Assembly (NCBI GenBank): GCA_009726075.1
Contig: WLND01000015.1
Location: 1 to 11,893, forward strand
Direction of reading: 5' to 3'
From: Actinomycetota bacterium
GTDB taxonomy: Bacteria > Actinomycetota > Actinomycetes > S36-B12
DNA: 11,893 nucleotides
Below the pieces are notes generated by a model. It had not been told where the DNA came from and searched no databases. It saw only the letters and a program-made list of their open reading frames with translations. Numbering within the stretch: position 1 is the stretch's first letter; the number at the start of each line of letters is the position of its first letter. Positions 1 to 7,206 of the stretch are shown piece after piece. The position numbers and the translations under genes are program-made.

Positions 1-31
1 CCAGAGGGAGGGGCGGACGGACGGGGTCGCT

Positions 32-934
32 TTAGGCCGGGGTGCTTGCGGAATCCGTGGTGGCGTCCGTCGTGGGCGTCTGTTCGTCGTGCTCGTCGGG
101 TGCCTGTGGGCGCGGATCGACGATCGCTTCTCGGCCCGGACGCAGTCGCGCCGAAACCAGCAGGTAGACCAGCGCGCCGAGGCCCACGAGCAGCGACGTC
201 CAGATGTTCACGCGCAGGCCCAGGATCGTGTTCGCAGAGTCGATTCGCAGTGATTCGATCCACAAGCGGCCCGTGCAGTAGAGCAGCACGTACAGGGCGA
301 ACACCCGGCCGTGCCCCATGGTGAAGCGCTTATCGGCCCAGATGAGCACGAAGGCCAACCCGACCATCCACAGTGACTCGTACAGGAACGTCGGTTGGAA
401 GGTCTCGAAGGCCTCGTACCCGGCCGGACGATGAGCGACGTCGATCTGCAGGCCCCACGGCAGCGTCGTCGGCGCCCCGAAGAGCTCCTGGTTGAACCAG
501 TTGCCCCATCGACCGATCGCCTGGGCCAGCGCGATGCCAGGGGCGATCGCATCGCCCACAGGCGGCAGGGGAACCCCCGCGCGTTTGGCCCCGATCCAGG
601 CCCCGACAGCGCCCAGCGTCACGGCGCCCCAGATACCGAGCCCGCCATCCCAGATTCGCAGCGCTGCGACGAAGCCTGCCCCATGGTCGCCGAAGTACAG
701 CTGCGAGTCTGTGATCACGTGGTAGAGCCGACCGCCCACGATGCCGAACGGCACTGCCCAGATCGCGATATCAGTGATCGTGCTCGGCGACCCTCCACGG
801 GCCACATAGCGCTTGTTCCCGAGCCACACGGCCAGAACGATGCCGGCCACGATGCACAGCGCATATGCCCGAATCGGCAAGGGGCCCAGGAGCCATACTC
901 CCTGGGATGGGCTGGGCAGGGAGGCCGGGAACAC
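32..934 (-). CDS. lgt: Prolipoprotein diacylglyceryl transferase Lgt
   Basis: Lgt moves the diacylglyceryl group of phosphatidylglycerol onto the lipobox cysteine of prolipoproteins, the first step of lipoprotein maturation in the membrane. The 300-residue protein has about seven hydrophobic segments. The signature GRWGNWFNQELFG is at 141-153 (Arg142, Asn145, Glu150 by family alignment), with GGRLYHVITD at 67-76, PTFLYESLW at 181-189 and RLWIESLRIDS at 223-233. The start is GTG at 934, with AGGG a few bases upstream, 5 bases after the DsbA-like gene. The C-terminal tail from about 262 is hydrophilic and Asp/Thr-rich, as often in actinobacterial Lgt. lgt follows trpA in many actinobacteria; here two redox genes sit between. 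The stop is TAA, with 31 bases of window left and nothing recognisable in them. Confidence 0.97.
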   Translation of the reverse strand: MFPASLPSPSQGVWLLGPLPIRAYALCIVAGIVLAVWLGNKRYVARGGSPSTITDIAIWAVPFGIVGGRLYHVITDSQLYFGDHGAGFVAALRIWDGGLGIWGAVTLGAVGAWIGAKRAGVPLPPVGDAIAPGIALAQAIGRWGNWFNQELFGAPTTLPWGLQIDVAHRPAGYEAFETFQPTFLYESLWMVGLAFVLIWADKRFTMGHGRVFALYVLLYCTGRLWIESLRIDSANTILGLRVNIWTSLLVGLGALVYLLVSARLRPGREAIVDPRPQAPDEHDEQTPTTDATTDSASTPA

Positions 935-939
935 GAGCC

Positions 940-1740
940 CTACTTGGCGGCCGCCGCGTCAGCGACAGCCTTCTCGAGCGCGGCCGGGTCGGCCAGCACC
1001 TCGGTTGCAACCTCGGTGCCGTCCAGCTTGCCCAGCGGGGTTCCCGGGATGCCATCGTCGTAGAAGACCTGCGTGCTGTTCGCAGCCCAGCTCAGGTACG
1101 TGCCGTCCTTGACGCAGGTCGCGAACGTCGCGGCCGCATCGCCGGTAATGCCGGCCTGCTCGCCAAAGCTGATCAGTTGGTCCTCCGTGTAGCCGTCGCC
1201 CTCATTTGCAGGCTGGTTGGCGTAGATCACGTCGTGAAACTCGAGCGTCTTGCCGGCATCCACGGCGCAGCCCCATGCGGCGACTGCCCGCACTGACGAG
1301 TCATTGCCGAGGTTCTTGTCCAGGAACGTGGTCGGCCGCCAGATGAGCGACACCTTGCCATCCTGCGCGAGCTTCGCGATGCCTGCACCGTTGGCCTTTT
1401 CCAGAGCCGCGCACGACGGGCACTGGAAGTCCTCCCAGATTTCAAGGACCGGAGCGCCCGCAGGGGCCGTTCCGAACACGACTCCGTACTCATGCGCATC
1501 GCCCGCAGGAAGGACTCCGGCCGGAACCGGGGCGGACGGGTCAGCGGTCGCGGTCACTACTGCCGGCCCGGTGTCGCTGGAGCGCGCAAAGACCGCGATG
1601 CCGATGATGCCGATGACGACCACGAGGACGGTCAGGCCCCCGACGATGCGGACAGTCCGCTCACGGCGCTTCTCGCCCGCGTTCGACGCGTCGCGTGCCG
1701 CTGCTGCCTTTTCGCGGCGGTTGTTTCCGTTGTCAGCCAT
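940..1740 (-). CDS. Membrane-anchored DsbA-like thioredoxin-fold protein
   Basis: This 266-residue protein has a short Lys/Arg-rich cytoplasmic head, one membrane segment at about 31-52, an Ala/Pro-rich linker to about 80, and an extracytoplasmic thioredoxin-fold domain. The active site CPSC (Cys107, Cys110) lies in EIWEDFQCPSCAALE; the cis-proline loop is GIPGTP at 230-235. Two further cysteines, Cys158 and Cys209, could form a second disulfide. It fits the DsbA-like Thioredoxin_4 group and probably makes or rearranges disulfides in exported proteins, recharged by the MauE-like protein encoded upstream. After the cis-proline the usual beta strand looks short, going straight to LGKLDG. lgt begins 5 bases after the TAG stop. 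Confidence 0.9.
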   Translation of the reverse strand: MADNGNNRREKAAAARDASNAGEKRRERTVRIVGGLTVLVVVIGIIGIAVFARSSDTGPAVVTATADPSAPVPAGVLPAGDAHEYGVVFGTAPAGAPVLEIWEDFQCPSCAALEKANGAGIAKLAQDGKVSLIWRPTTFLDKNLGNDSSVRAVAAWGCAVDAGKTLEFHDVIYANQPANEGDGYTEDQLISFGEQAGITGDAAATFATCVKDGTYLSWAANSTQVFYDDGIPGTPLGKLDGTEVATEVLADPAALEKAVADAAAAK

Positions 1741-1749
1741 CGTCAGGGT

Positions 1750-1755
1750 CTCCTT
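1750..1755 (-). promoter_or_regulatory. Ribosome binding site of the DsbA-like gene
   Basis: AAGGAG lies nine bases before the ATG at 1740. It is the strongest ribosome binding site in the window and sits in a 65-base gap, so this gene does not depend on coupling to its neighbour. Confidence 0.7.
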
Positions 1756-1805
1756 GGTTCATGTCACGTGCGTGTCGGGTCAGCGGGCGGTCGTGCGGGT
1801 GAACG

Positions 1806-2339
1806 TCAGGCCTTCGTTTGGTCGGCCGGCAGTTCGGTGTCAGGGGTTGCACCATAGGTCACGAGCATGGAATTGCGCTCGAGGCCCAAGGCTGTCACGG
1901 GCCAGGCCGTCAGCCACACTCCCATGCCGACGAACAGGAGATCGCGAAGAATCTCGCTCAGGTAGCGCCAGGTCTTGCCCTCGCCGGTGATGTCGCCACC
2001 GCCGCCGAAGCATCCGCAGTCAATGTTGTACCCACGAATCCAGACGCTTGCGATACCGAAGATGAATGCGGTCATCAGCAGCGCCGTTGCCAGCCCCGCC
2101 CAGCGGACGAAGATTCCGATGAGCAGCAGGAGTCCGATGACGATCTCGCCGATCGGAAGGGCCCAGCCGATGACGGTCGCAACGTCGGCATCGAAGAGGC
2201 GATACGCGAGGATCGCGTTCCGGGCCCCATCGGGTTCGAAGATCTTGATGACCCCGGCGTAGATGAGCACGGCGGCCAGGATGACCCGAATGGCCAGCCC
2301 GACCCAGGGATTGCCGAGGACGGCACCGCGGAGGCTCAT
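1806..2339 (-). CDS. MauE/DoxX-like redox-associated membrane protein
   Basis: This 177-residue integral membrane protein resembles the MauE/DoxX family, which is thought to pass reducing or oxidising equivalents across the membrane to thioredoxin-fold partners. Hydrophobic segments lie at about 12-33, 54-78, 82-100 and 130-150. The paired cysteines Cys108 and Cys110 sit in NIDCGCFGGGG at 106-115, a conserved MauE-type motif. The ATG at 2339 overlaps the trpA stop (ATGA), with a G-rich stretch six bases upstream. The open frame runs much further upstream, but that part is trpA read out of frame. A DsbA-like gene follows after 65 bases, so the two probably form a redox pair. Confidence 0.88.
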   Translation of the reverse strand: MSLRGAVLGNPWVGLAIRVILAAVLIYAGVIKIFEPDGARNAILAYRLFDADVATVIGWALPIGEIVIGLLLLIGIFVRWAGLATALLMTAFIFGIASVWIRGYNIDCGCFGGGGDITGEGKTWRYLSEILRDLLFVGMGVWLTAWPVTALGLERNSMLVTYGATPDTELPADQTKA

Positions 2340-3133
2340 GCGCGGACCCCCGCTGCCATTTCCCGGGCGAGGCCCGAGACCGCCTCGATCGCCGCATCGG
2401 CGTCGGGTGCATCGAGGACGCGCCGGATGAAGGCCGAGCCGACGATGACACCGTCCGCGTACTGCGCGACCTGCGCCGCCTGCTCCCCGGTCGAGACGCC
2501 GAGCCCGACGGCGATCGGCAGTTGGGTCAGCGGACGGCTTCTGGCCACGAGGTCGCCGGCGCCTGAGCTCACGGTCGTGCGGGCTCCGGTCACGCCCATG
2601 GTCGAGGCCGCGTACACGAAGCCTGACGTGACCGAAGCCACCGTGGCAATGCGCTCCTCCGTCGAGGACGGTGCCACCAGGAAGATCCGGTCGATACCGT
2701 GACGGTCGGTCGCCGCGATCCAGGGGCCGGCTTCCTCCGGGGTCAAATCGGGGGTGATCACGCCAACGCCTCCTGCCTGAGCCAAACCGGCTGCAAACTC
2801 TTCGACGCCGTACTGCTCGATTGGGTTCCAATACGACATCACGACGGCAACCGCACCTGCCTCGGTGACCCGGCGGACGGTATCGAGCACAACATCGGTG
2901 GTCGTGCCGGCCAGGAGGGCCCGCTCGACTGCTGCCTGGATGACCGGCCCGTCCATGAGCGGATCCGAGTACGGCAGCCCGACTTCGATCACGTCAACGC
3001 CAGCGGCCACCATCGCGTTGATCAGGGCCACGCAGTCATCCGCGGTCGGGAATCCGGCCGGCAGGTAGCCGATGAGCGCGGCCCGGTTCTCTGCCCTGGC
3101 GTCGACGAACACATCGGCGAGTCGACGGCTCAA
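2336..3133 (-). CDS. trpA: Tryptophan synthase alpha subunit TrpA
   Basis: TrpA cleaves indole-3-glycerol phosphate and channels indole to TrpB. The 265-residue TIM barrel has catalytic Glu50 in VIEVGLPYSDP and Asp61 in MDGPVIQ, loop 6 in YAASTMGVTGAR near 174-185, and phosphate-binding residues in VGLGVST near 209-215 and VGSAF near 231-235. The start at 3133 is TTG, overlapping the trpB stop as TTGA. GGAGGG lies just upstream, and the SRRLADVFVDARAENRAALIGYLPAGFP beginning matches the family, so the rare start codon is credible. The stop overlaps the ATG of the MauE-like gene, tying the envelope genes to the trp operon. Confidence 0.97.
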   Translation of the reverse strand: MSRRLADVFVDARAENRAALIGYLPAGFPTADDCVALINAMVAAGVDVIEVGLPYSDPLMDGPVIQAAVERALLAGTTTDVVLDTVRRVTEAGAVAVVMSYWNPIEQYGVEEFAAGLAQAGGVGVITPDLTPEEAGPWIAATDRHGIDRIFLVAPSSTEERIATVASVTSGFVYAASTMGVTGARTTVSSGAGDLVARSRPLTQLPIAVGLGVSTGEQAAQVAQYADGVIVGSAFIRRVLDAPDADAAIEAVSGLAREMAAGVRA

Positions 3134-4380
3134 CGTCCCTCCGCCATTTCGATCTCGAGGGCCGAACCGGCGGCGCCGCCAAGATCGATGCCAAACCAGC
3201 GAGCGGCAGTGGCGACGTCCTTGTCTCCACGACCCGAGAGGTTCACGATGATGATCGCATCCGGACCGAGCTCGCGCCCTAGGCGCATGGCGCCGGCCAG
3301 GGCGTGGGCGGTCTCGATGGCCGGGATGATGCCCTCGGTGCGGCAGAGCACCCGGAAGGCCTCCATTGCCTCGTCATCGTTGATCGGCGCGTAGGTCGCC
3401 CGGCCGGTGTCGTGGAGCCAGGCGTGCTCCGGGCCGACGCCGGGGTAGTCGAGTCCGGCGCTGATGGAGTGCGACGGCACCGTCTGGCCCCACTGGTCCT
3501 GCATGACGTAGGTGCGGGCCCCGTGGAGCACGCCAGGGCTTCCGGCCGCGAACCTCGCAGCGTGCTTGCCCGTTTCGACGCCGGACCCCCCTGCCTCGTA
3601 GCCGCGCAGTTGCACCGACGCATCATCGATGAATCCGCTGAACAGGCCCATGGCGTTCGATCCGCCGCCGACGCAGGCGACCACGGCGTCGGGCAGGCGG
3701 CCTTCCGCCTCGAGGATCTGGGCGCGGGCCTCGCGGCCGATGACCTGATGGAAGGTGCGGACGACCTCAGGGAACGGTGCGGGCCCGGTGACAGTGCCCA
3801 GCACGTAGTGGGTCTGGTCGACGCTGCTCACCCAGTCACGCATGGCCTCGTTGATGGCGTCCTTGAGGGTCATGCTCCCCGTGGTCACCGGGACGACCTC
3901 GGCACCGAGGAGCTTCATGCGCGCGACATTCAGCGCCTGACGCCTGGTGTCCTCCTCACCCATGTAGACCACGCACTCGAGCCCGAGCAGCGCCGCGGCG
4001 GTTGCGGTCGCAACCCCGTGCTGACCCGCACCGGTCTCGGCAATGAGGCGGGTCTTGCCCATACGCTCGGCCAGGAGGGCCTGCCCAAGCACGTTATTGA
4101 TCTTGTGGGAACCGGTGTGGTTGAGGTCCTCGCGCTTGAGGTAGACCGTCGCGCCGCCACAGTGCTCGGCGAATCGCCGCGCAGGGGTCAGGGGGTTTGG
4201 CCGGCCGGTGTAGGTGCGCTCGAGTTCATGAAGGCGCGCCATGAACACCGGGTCGGCGATCGCAGAGCGAAACTCGCGATCGAGCTGGTCGAGGGCCGCG
4301 GTCAGGGCCTCGGGCACGAATCGTCCGCCGTAAGGGCCGTAGTGGCCCGCTACGACCTCGTGCTCCTGCATTACCGCCAT
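3130..4380 (-). CDS. trpB: Tryptophan synthase beta subunit TrpB
   Basis: TrpB condenses indole with serine using pyridoxal phosphate, in an alpha2-beta2 complex with TrpA. The 416-residue protein is complete. YGPYGGRFVPEAL lies at 14-26; KREDLNHTGSHKINN holds the PLP lysine Lys93; AETGAGQHGVA holds catalytic Glu115; the phosphate loop GGGSNA is at 238-243; HSISAGLDYPGVGPEHAWL begins at 304; LSGRGDKD is at 381-388. The ATG at 4380 is 2 bases after the trpC stop, with GGAG six bases upstream inside trpC. An ATG three codons later is possible. The stop overlaps the trpA start (TTGA). The sequence looks like the ordinary TrpB1 type that works with TrpA. Confidence 0.98.
   Translation of the reverse strand: MAVMQEHEVVAGHYGPYGGRFVPEALTAALDQLDREFRSAIADPVFMARLHELERTYTGRPNPLTPARRFAEHCGGATVYLKREDLNHTGSHKINNVLGQALLAERMGKTRLIAETGAGQHGVATATAAALLGLECVVYMGEEDTRRQALNVARMKLLGAEVVPVTTGSMTLKDAINEAMRDWVSSVDQTHYVLGTVTGPAPFPEVVRTFHQVIGREARAQILEAEGRLPDAVVACVGGGSNAMGLFSGFIDDASVQLRGYEAGGSGVETGKHAARFAAGSPGVLHGARTYVMQDQWGQTVPSHSISAGLDYPGVGPEHAWLHDTGRATYAPINDDEAMEAFRVLCRTEGIIPAIETAHALAGAMRLGRELGPDAIIIVNLSGRGDKDVATAARWFGIDLGGAAGSALEIEMAEGR
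3137..3142 (-). promoter_or_regulatory. Ribosome binding site of trpA
   Basis: GGAGGG lies inside the end of trpB, three bases before the TTG at 3133. It supports use of TTG as the trpA start; no ATG lies nearby in frame. Confidence 0.6.
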
Positions 4381-4382
4381 GG

Positions 4383-5192
4383 TCAGCTCCGTCCGTGTCG
4401 TAGAGCAGGGTGGGCGCCAGCGGTCACGAGGTCATGAACCGCCGTGCGCGGGTCCTTCGTCGTGACGAGGCTCTCGCCGACGAGGACGGCATCGGCGCCG
4501 TGCTCGGCATAGCCGATGAGGTCATGGGTGTCGCGGACGCCGGATTCGGCGATTCGCACGCACGAGTCGGGAATCAGCGGAGCCACCCGGTTGAACTGCG
4601 TGCGGTCTACTTCGAGGGTTCACAGATCGCGGGCATTGACGCCGATGATGACCGCGCCCGCGTCAAGGGCCCGCGCGACCTCGCCTGCATCGTGCACCTC
4701 GACGAGCGCGGCCATGCCGATGCTCGCCGTGCGCTCGATCAGGCTGACCAGCGCCGCCTGCTCGAGCGCGGCAACGATGAGCAGCACCATGTCGGCGCCG
4801 TAGGCCTTCGCCTCCCAGAGTTGATAGCTGGTCACGACGAAGTCCTTGCGCAGCACCGGTATGTCAACCGCCGCCCGCACTGCCGCAAGGTCGTCCAGAC
4901 TTCCCCCGAATCGGCGGCCTTCGGTGAGGACGCTGATGCAGTGCGCACCGCCCGCCTCGTAGTCGAGCGCCAGGGCGGCCGGGTCGCCGATCGAGGCGAG
5001 CACACCCCGGCTCGGGCTCGATCGCTTCACTTCGGCGATGACGCTCACGCCATCGCCCTTGAGGATGCCCACCATGTCGCGGGCTGGCCTCACCTGCTCG
5101 GCCTGCTGCTTCAGGGCCTCGAGCGGCACGGTCGCCATACGCTCAGCGACGTCCTCGCGTACTCCGGTCAGAATGTCGTCCAGCACGCTCAC
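4383..5192 (-). pseudogene. trpC: Indole-3-glycerol-phosphate synthase TrpC, interrupted by an in-frame TGA
   Basis: TrpC closes the indole ring of CdRP to give indole-3-glycerol phosphate. The frame from the GTG at 5192 (VSVLDDILTGVRED start) to the TGA at 4383 would give the normal 269 codons, but codon 191 (4622-4620) is TGA. Before it are IAEVKRSSPSRG (Glu54, Lys56), LRKDF (Lys116), VEVH (Glu165) and GVNARDL (Asn186). After it, in the same frame, come TLEVDRTQFNRVAP, RIAESGV (Glu216, Ser217) and VLVGESLV. There is thus no frameshift, only one stop codon at a position where the family usually has Arg or Lys. A product ending at residue 190 lacks the last two barrel units, including catalytic Glu216. 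TGA ends many genes here, so the code is not reassigned. A base error is a real alternative. The trpB start follows after 2 bases. Confidence 0.9.
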
Positions 5193-5238
5193 GCTGCAAG
5201 GGTAACCACGTCCTGCCGACCACGCGCGCGGTGCCCCG

Positions 5239-5727
5239 TCACGGGCCGGAGGTACCCGAACCGAGATACGGAACGAAGTTGCGGACGACCCCGAAGGCGA
5301 GCATCGCGATGAGCGAGATGATGAGGATTCGGTGCCGAAGCCGGAATTGACGACGGGTGACTTCTGGCCTGATGCCGGTGCGAGCTCGATTGAGCCAGCG
5401 GCCCCAGAGCACGACGACGAGCGGCACGGCCGCGATGAGGAGCACGTTGTGATCGATGGCCCCGGCCACATTTCCGTGGAGCAGGTCGTGAGTCCCGCGC
5501 ATGAGGCCGCAGCCCGGGCAGTCGATGCCGAACAGGGCTCGCGTCGGGCATAACGGGTAATGGCCCGGTTCGTTGGGGTCGACCGCATAGACGAGCGCGC
5601 ACGTGCCCGCAGCACCCAGCGCCACGAGCATCGGAGCCAGCAGCCTTCGGCCCAGGCTGCGGTGATCGACGATTGCCTGCTCAAGCACATCATCGTCATG
5701 GATGGCGATCGGCGCATGCGTCGTCAT
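5239..5727 (-). CDS. DUF2752 family membrane protein
   Basis: This 162-residue membrane protein has the DUF2752 signature CPTRALFGIDCPGCGLMRG at 60-78, with Cys60, Cys70 and Cys73, followed by a HxLLHGN segment and the conserved Asp-His-Asn near 92-94. Hydrophobic segments lie at about 30-49, 95-111 and 133-150. The ATG at 5727 has a GGGTGAG-like purine stretch upstream. The gene follows the kinase by 45 bases and precedes trpC by 46. DUF2752 genes are frequent next to trpC in actinobacteria; the function is unknown. The cysteine pattern suggests metal binding or redox activity at the membrane face, which is inference. The stop codon lies in a small CCCG/CGGG inverted repeat. Confidence 0.87.
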   Translation of the reverse strand: MTTHAPIAIHDDDVLEQAIVDHRSLGRRLLAPMLVALGAAGTCALVYAVDPNEPGHYPLCPTRALFGIDCPGCGLMRGTHDLLHGNVAGAIDHNVLLIAAVPLVVVLWGRWLNRARTGIRPEVTRRQFRLRHRILIISLIAMLAFGVVRNFVPYLGSGTSGP

Positions 5728-5744
5728 GCGCTCACCCTACGTCG

Positions 5745-5782
5745 GCCGGCTGCCCAAGCCAGGGTCTTGGCCTCAAGCCGGC
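5745..5782 (-). terminator. Hairpin across the kinase stop codon
   Basis: On the transcript GCCGGCU (5782-5776) pairs perfectly with AGCCGGC (5751-5745). Inside it, CCAAG (5770-5766) pairs with CUUGG (5758-5754) around a 7-base loop, and the UGA stop sits in the bulge between the two stems. No U-tract follows. It may partly terminate or slow transcription at the end of the two-component pair. G+C-rich composition makes chance stems common, but this one is unusually long. Confidence 0.4.
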
Positions 5783-7206
5783 AGGCGAACCGTGAACCGG
5801 GCACCGCCCTCAGCAGCAGCCCCGACCTGAGCGAAACCGCCGAGCCCCGCCGCGAGTCGCCCGACGAGGGCGAGCCCGAGCCCGGTACCAACGGGCCGCA
5901 CGCCGCGGTAGCGCTCGTGCAGCACCCCCGGCTCGAAGGCCACGCCCATGTCGTCGTCGGTCAGGCCGGGGCCCGAGTCGCGCACCTCGACCACCGCCCA
6001 GTCGCCCTCCGCACGAAGGGAGAGCACGATCGTGGACCCGCTCGGCGACACGCGGAGTGCGTTCTCAAGGAGGTTGTCGATGATCTGGCGGACGCGCATC
6101 GGGTCGGTTGTCACCGCGATCGGAAATGAGGGCATGTCAGGGACGAAGGTGACGCCGACCCGCGAGCACCGATCCATCCACACCTCGGACGCCTCCTCGC
6201 CGATCAGGGCGAGGTCGGTGTCGACCGGATTCATGCGGAAGCTCACGGCTCCCAGTCGCGCCAGGTCGAGCAGGTCGCTCACCAGTCGGTCGAGCCGTTG
6301 TGCCTCAGCCCCCATGGTCGAGCCAGTTCGGGCCACATCGCCATCTGCCACGACCCCGTCGGCCAACGCCTCGGCGTAGCCCTTCACCGCAGTGAGCGGC
6401 GTCCTGAATTCGTGGGAGACCGACATGAGGAACTCACGCTGGCGACCCTCGGAGATGTTGAGGGCGGAGTTCAGGTAGTTCAGCGACACCGCGATGTCGG
6501 CGATCTCGCTCGGCCCCGCGGGCTTGAGCCACACATCCCTGGACCCGGTCGCCATGATGTTCGCAGCATCACGAGCCGCGCGCAGGGGTCGCGTCATCCG
6601 ACGCGCCACGAGGTACCCCATCGGGATGGCTATCAGCAGCCCGACGACAAGGGCCGCTGACAGTCGCAGGATGACGGCCAGAGCCGAGCCCCCGACCACG
6701 GTGGTGGGTTGCTGCAGCACGACGGCACCGCCGTTGGCCAGCACGCGGCCCTCGATCAGCACATCGCCCTGGGGCGTGGGGGCCTCGGTGGAGAGGGTCT
6801 GCTTCGCGATGAGGTCCGCGACCTGGCCATCGGTCATTCCCGGGGGCAGGACCGCGCCCGGCTCGACGTAGTAGCCGCTCACCTTCTCCACGCGCAACGT
6901 CTCGCTGAGCGAGCGTGGCAGCAGTTCATTGCGCCGCCGATCCTGCGATGCGCCATTCGTCTGCGAACCGCGGACAATCTTCGGGCCCTGCTCGATCTGC
7001 GGACCCCGGTCGAGGGCTGCGGTCGTGAGATCGGCGAGCCGGGCGAGGGGTCCCTGCGTCTGGGTGAGGGCGGACGCACGGACCAGCGGGTAGGAGACGA
7101 GCCCCGCAACCAGGACCACGATGGCCGCCACGGCACTGGTCATCAGGACGGTTCGCGTGGCCAGGCTCGTGCGACGGCGGGTCGTGACCACGTCTTCCTC
7201 CATCAT
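5773..7206 (-). CDS. Membrane sensor histidine kinase with HAMP domain
   Basis: This 477-residue kinase is the partner of the overlapping response regulator. The first membrane segment is at about 18-41, followed by an extracytoplasmic sensor region of about 130 residues (43-172) that I do not recognise. The second membrane segment is at about 174-199 and HAMP at about 200-253. The HisKA helix carries FLMSVSHEFRTPL with phospho-acceptor His265. The ATPase domain follows, with the N box (DNLLENAL, Asn378 and Asn382), G1 box DSGPGL near 410-415 and G2 box GTGLGLALV near 440-448. All catalytic motifs are intact. The tandem ATGs at 7206 and 7203 make the exact start uncertain by one codon. The architecture resembles BaeS/TcrY-type kinases, but the signal cannot be inferred. 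A hairpin spans the TGA stop. Confidence 0.94.
   Translation of the reverse strand: MMEEDVVTTRRRTSLATRTVLMTSAVAAIVVLVAGLVSYPLVRASALTQTQGPLARLADLTTAALDRGPQIEQGPKIVRGSQTNGASQDRRRNELLPRSLSETLRVEKVSGYYVEPGAVLPPGMTDGQVADLIAKQTLSTEAPTPQGDVLIEGRVLANGGAVVLQQPTTVVGGSALAVILRLSAALVVGLLIAIPMGYLVARRMTRPLRAARDAANIMATGSRDVWLKPAGPSEIADIAVSLNYLNSALNISEGRQREFLMSVSHEFRTPLTAVKGYAEALADGVVADGDVARTGSTMGAEAQRLDRLVSDLLDLARLGAVSFRMNPVDTDLALIGEEASEVWMDRCSRVGVTFVPDMPSFPIAVTTDPMRVRQIIDNLLENALRVSPSGSTIVLSLRAEGDWAVVEVRDSGPGLTDDDMGVAFEPGVLHERYRGVRPVGTGLGLALVGRLAAGLGGFAQVGAAAEGGARFTVRLPA

Noticed and set aside
1756..1805. CACGTG and a near-inverted GTCACG/CGTGTC pair before the DsbA-like gene
   Set aside because: A short palindrome and a mismatched 6-base pair are expected by chance in such DNA; no second copy or promoter pattern goes with it.
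1806..2831. A 341-residue protein made of an Arg-rich part and the MauE-like protein
   Set aside because: The first 164 codons are trpA out of frame and rich in Arg and Gly; the ATG at 2339 overlapping the trpA stop is the real start.
3304..4437. A 377-codon open frame on the plus strand opposite trpB
   Set aside because: Antisense to conserved TrpB, with no recognisable domain and a composition typical of shadow frames. The same applies to the plus-strand frames at 4410-5312 and 1818-2702.
4620..4622. TGA read as an amino acid through a changed genetic code or selenocysteine
   Set aside because: Many genes in the window end at TGA exactly where their families end, so there is no reassignment. 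No selenocysteine is known at this TrpC position, and no obvious insertion-element hairpin was seen just downstream.
5193..5238. A TACCCT hexamer before trpC as a -10 box
   Set aside because: It fits only the loose TAnnnT pattern, has no -35 partner at 16-18 bases, and lies within about 10 bases of the start codon.
5235..5245. CCCGTCACGGG inverted repeat over the DUF2752 stop codon
   Set aside because: The possible stem is only four pairs with a 3-base loop and no U-tract, too weak to call a terminator.
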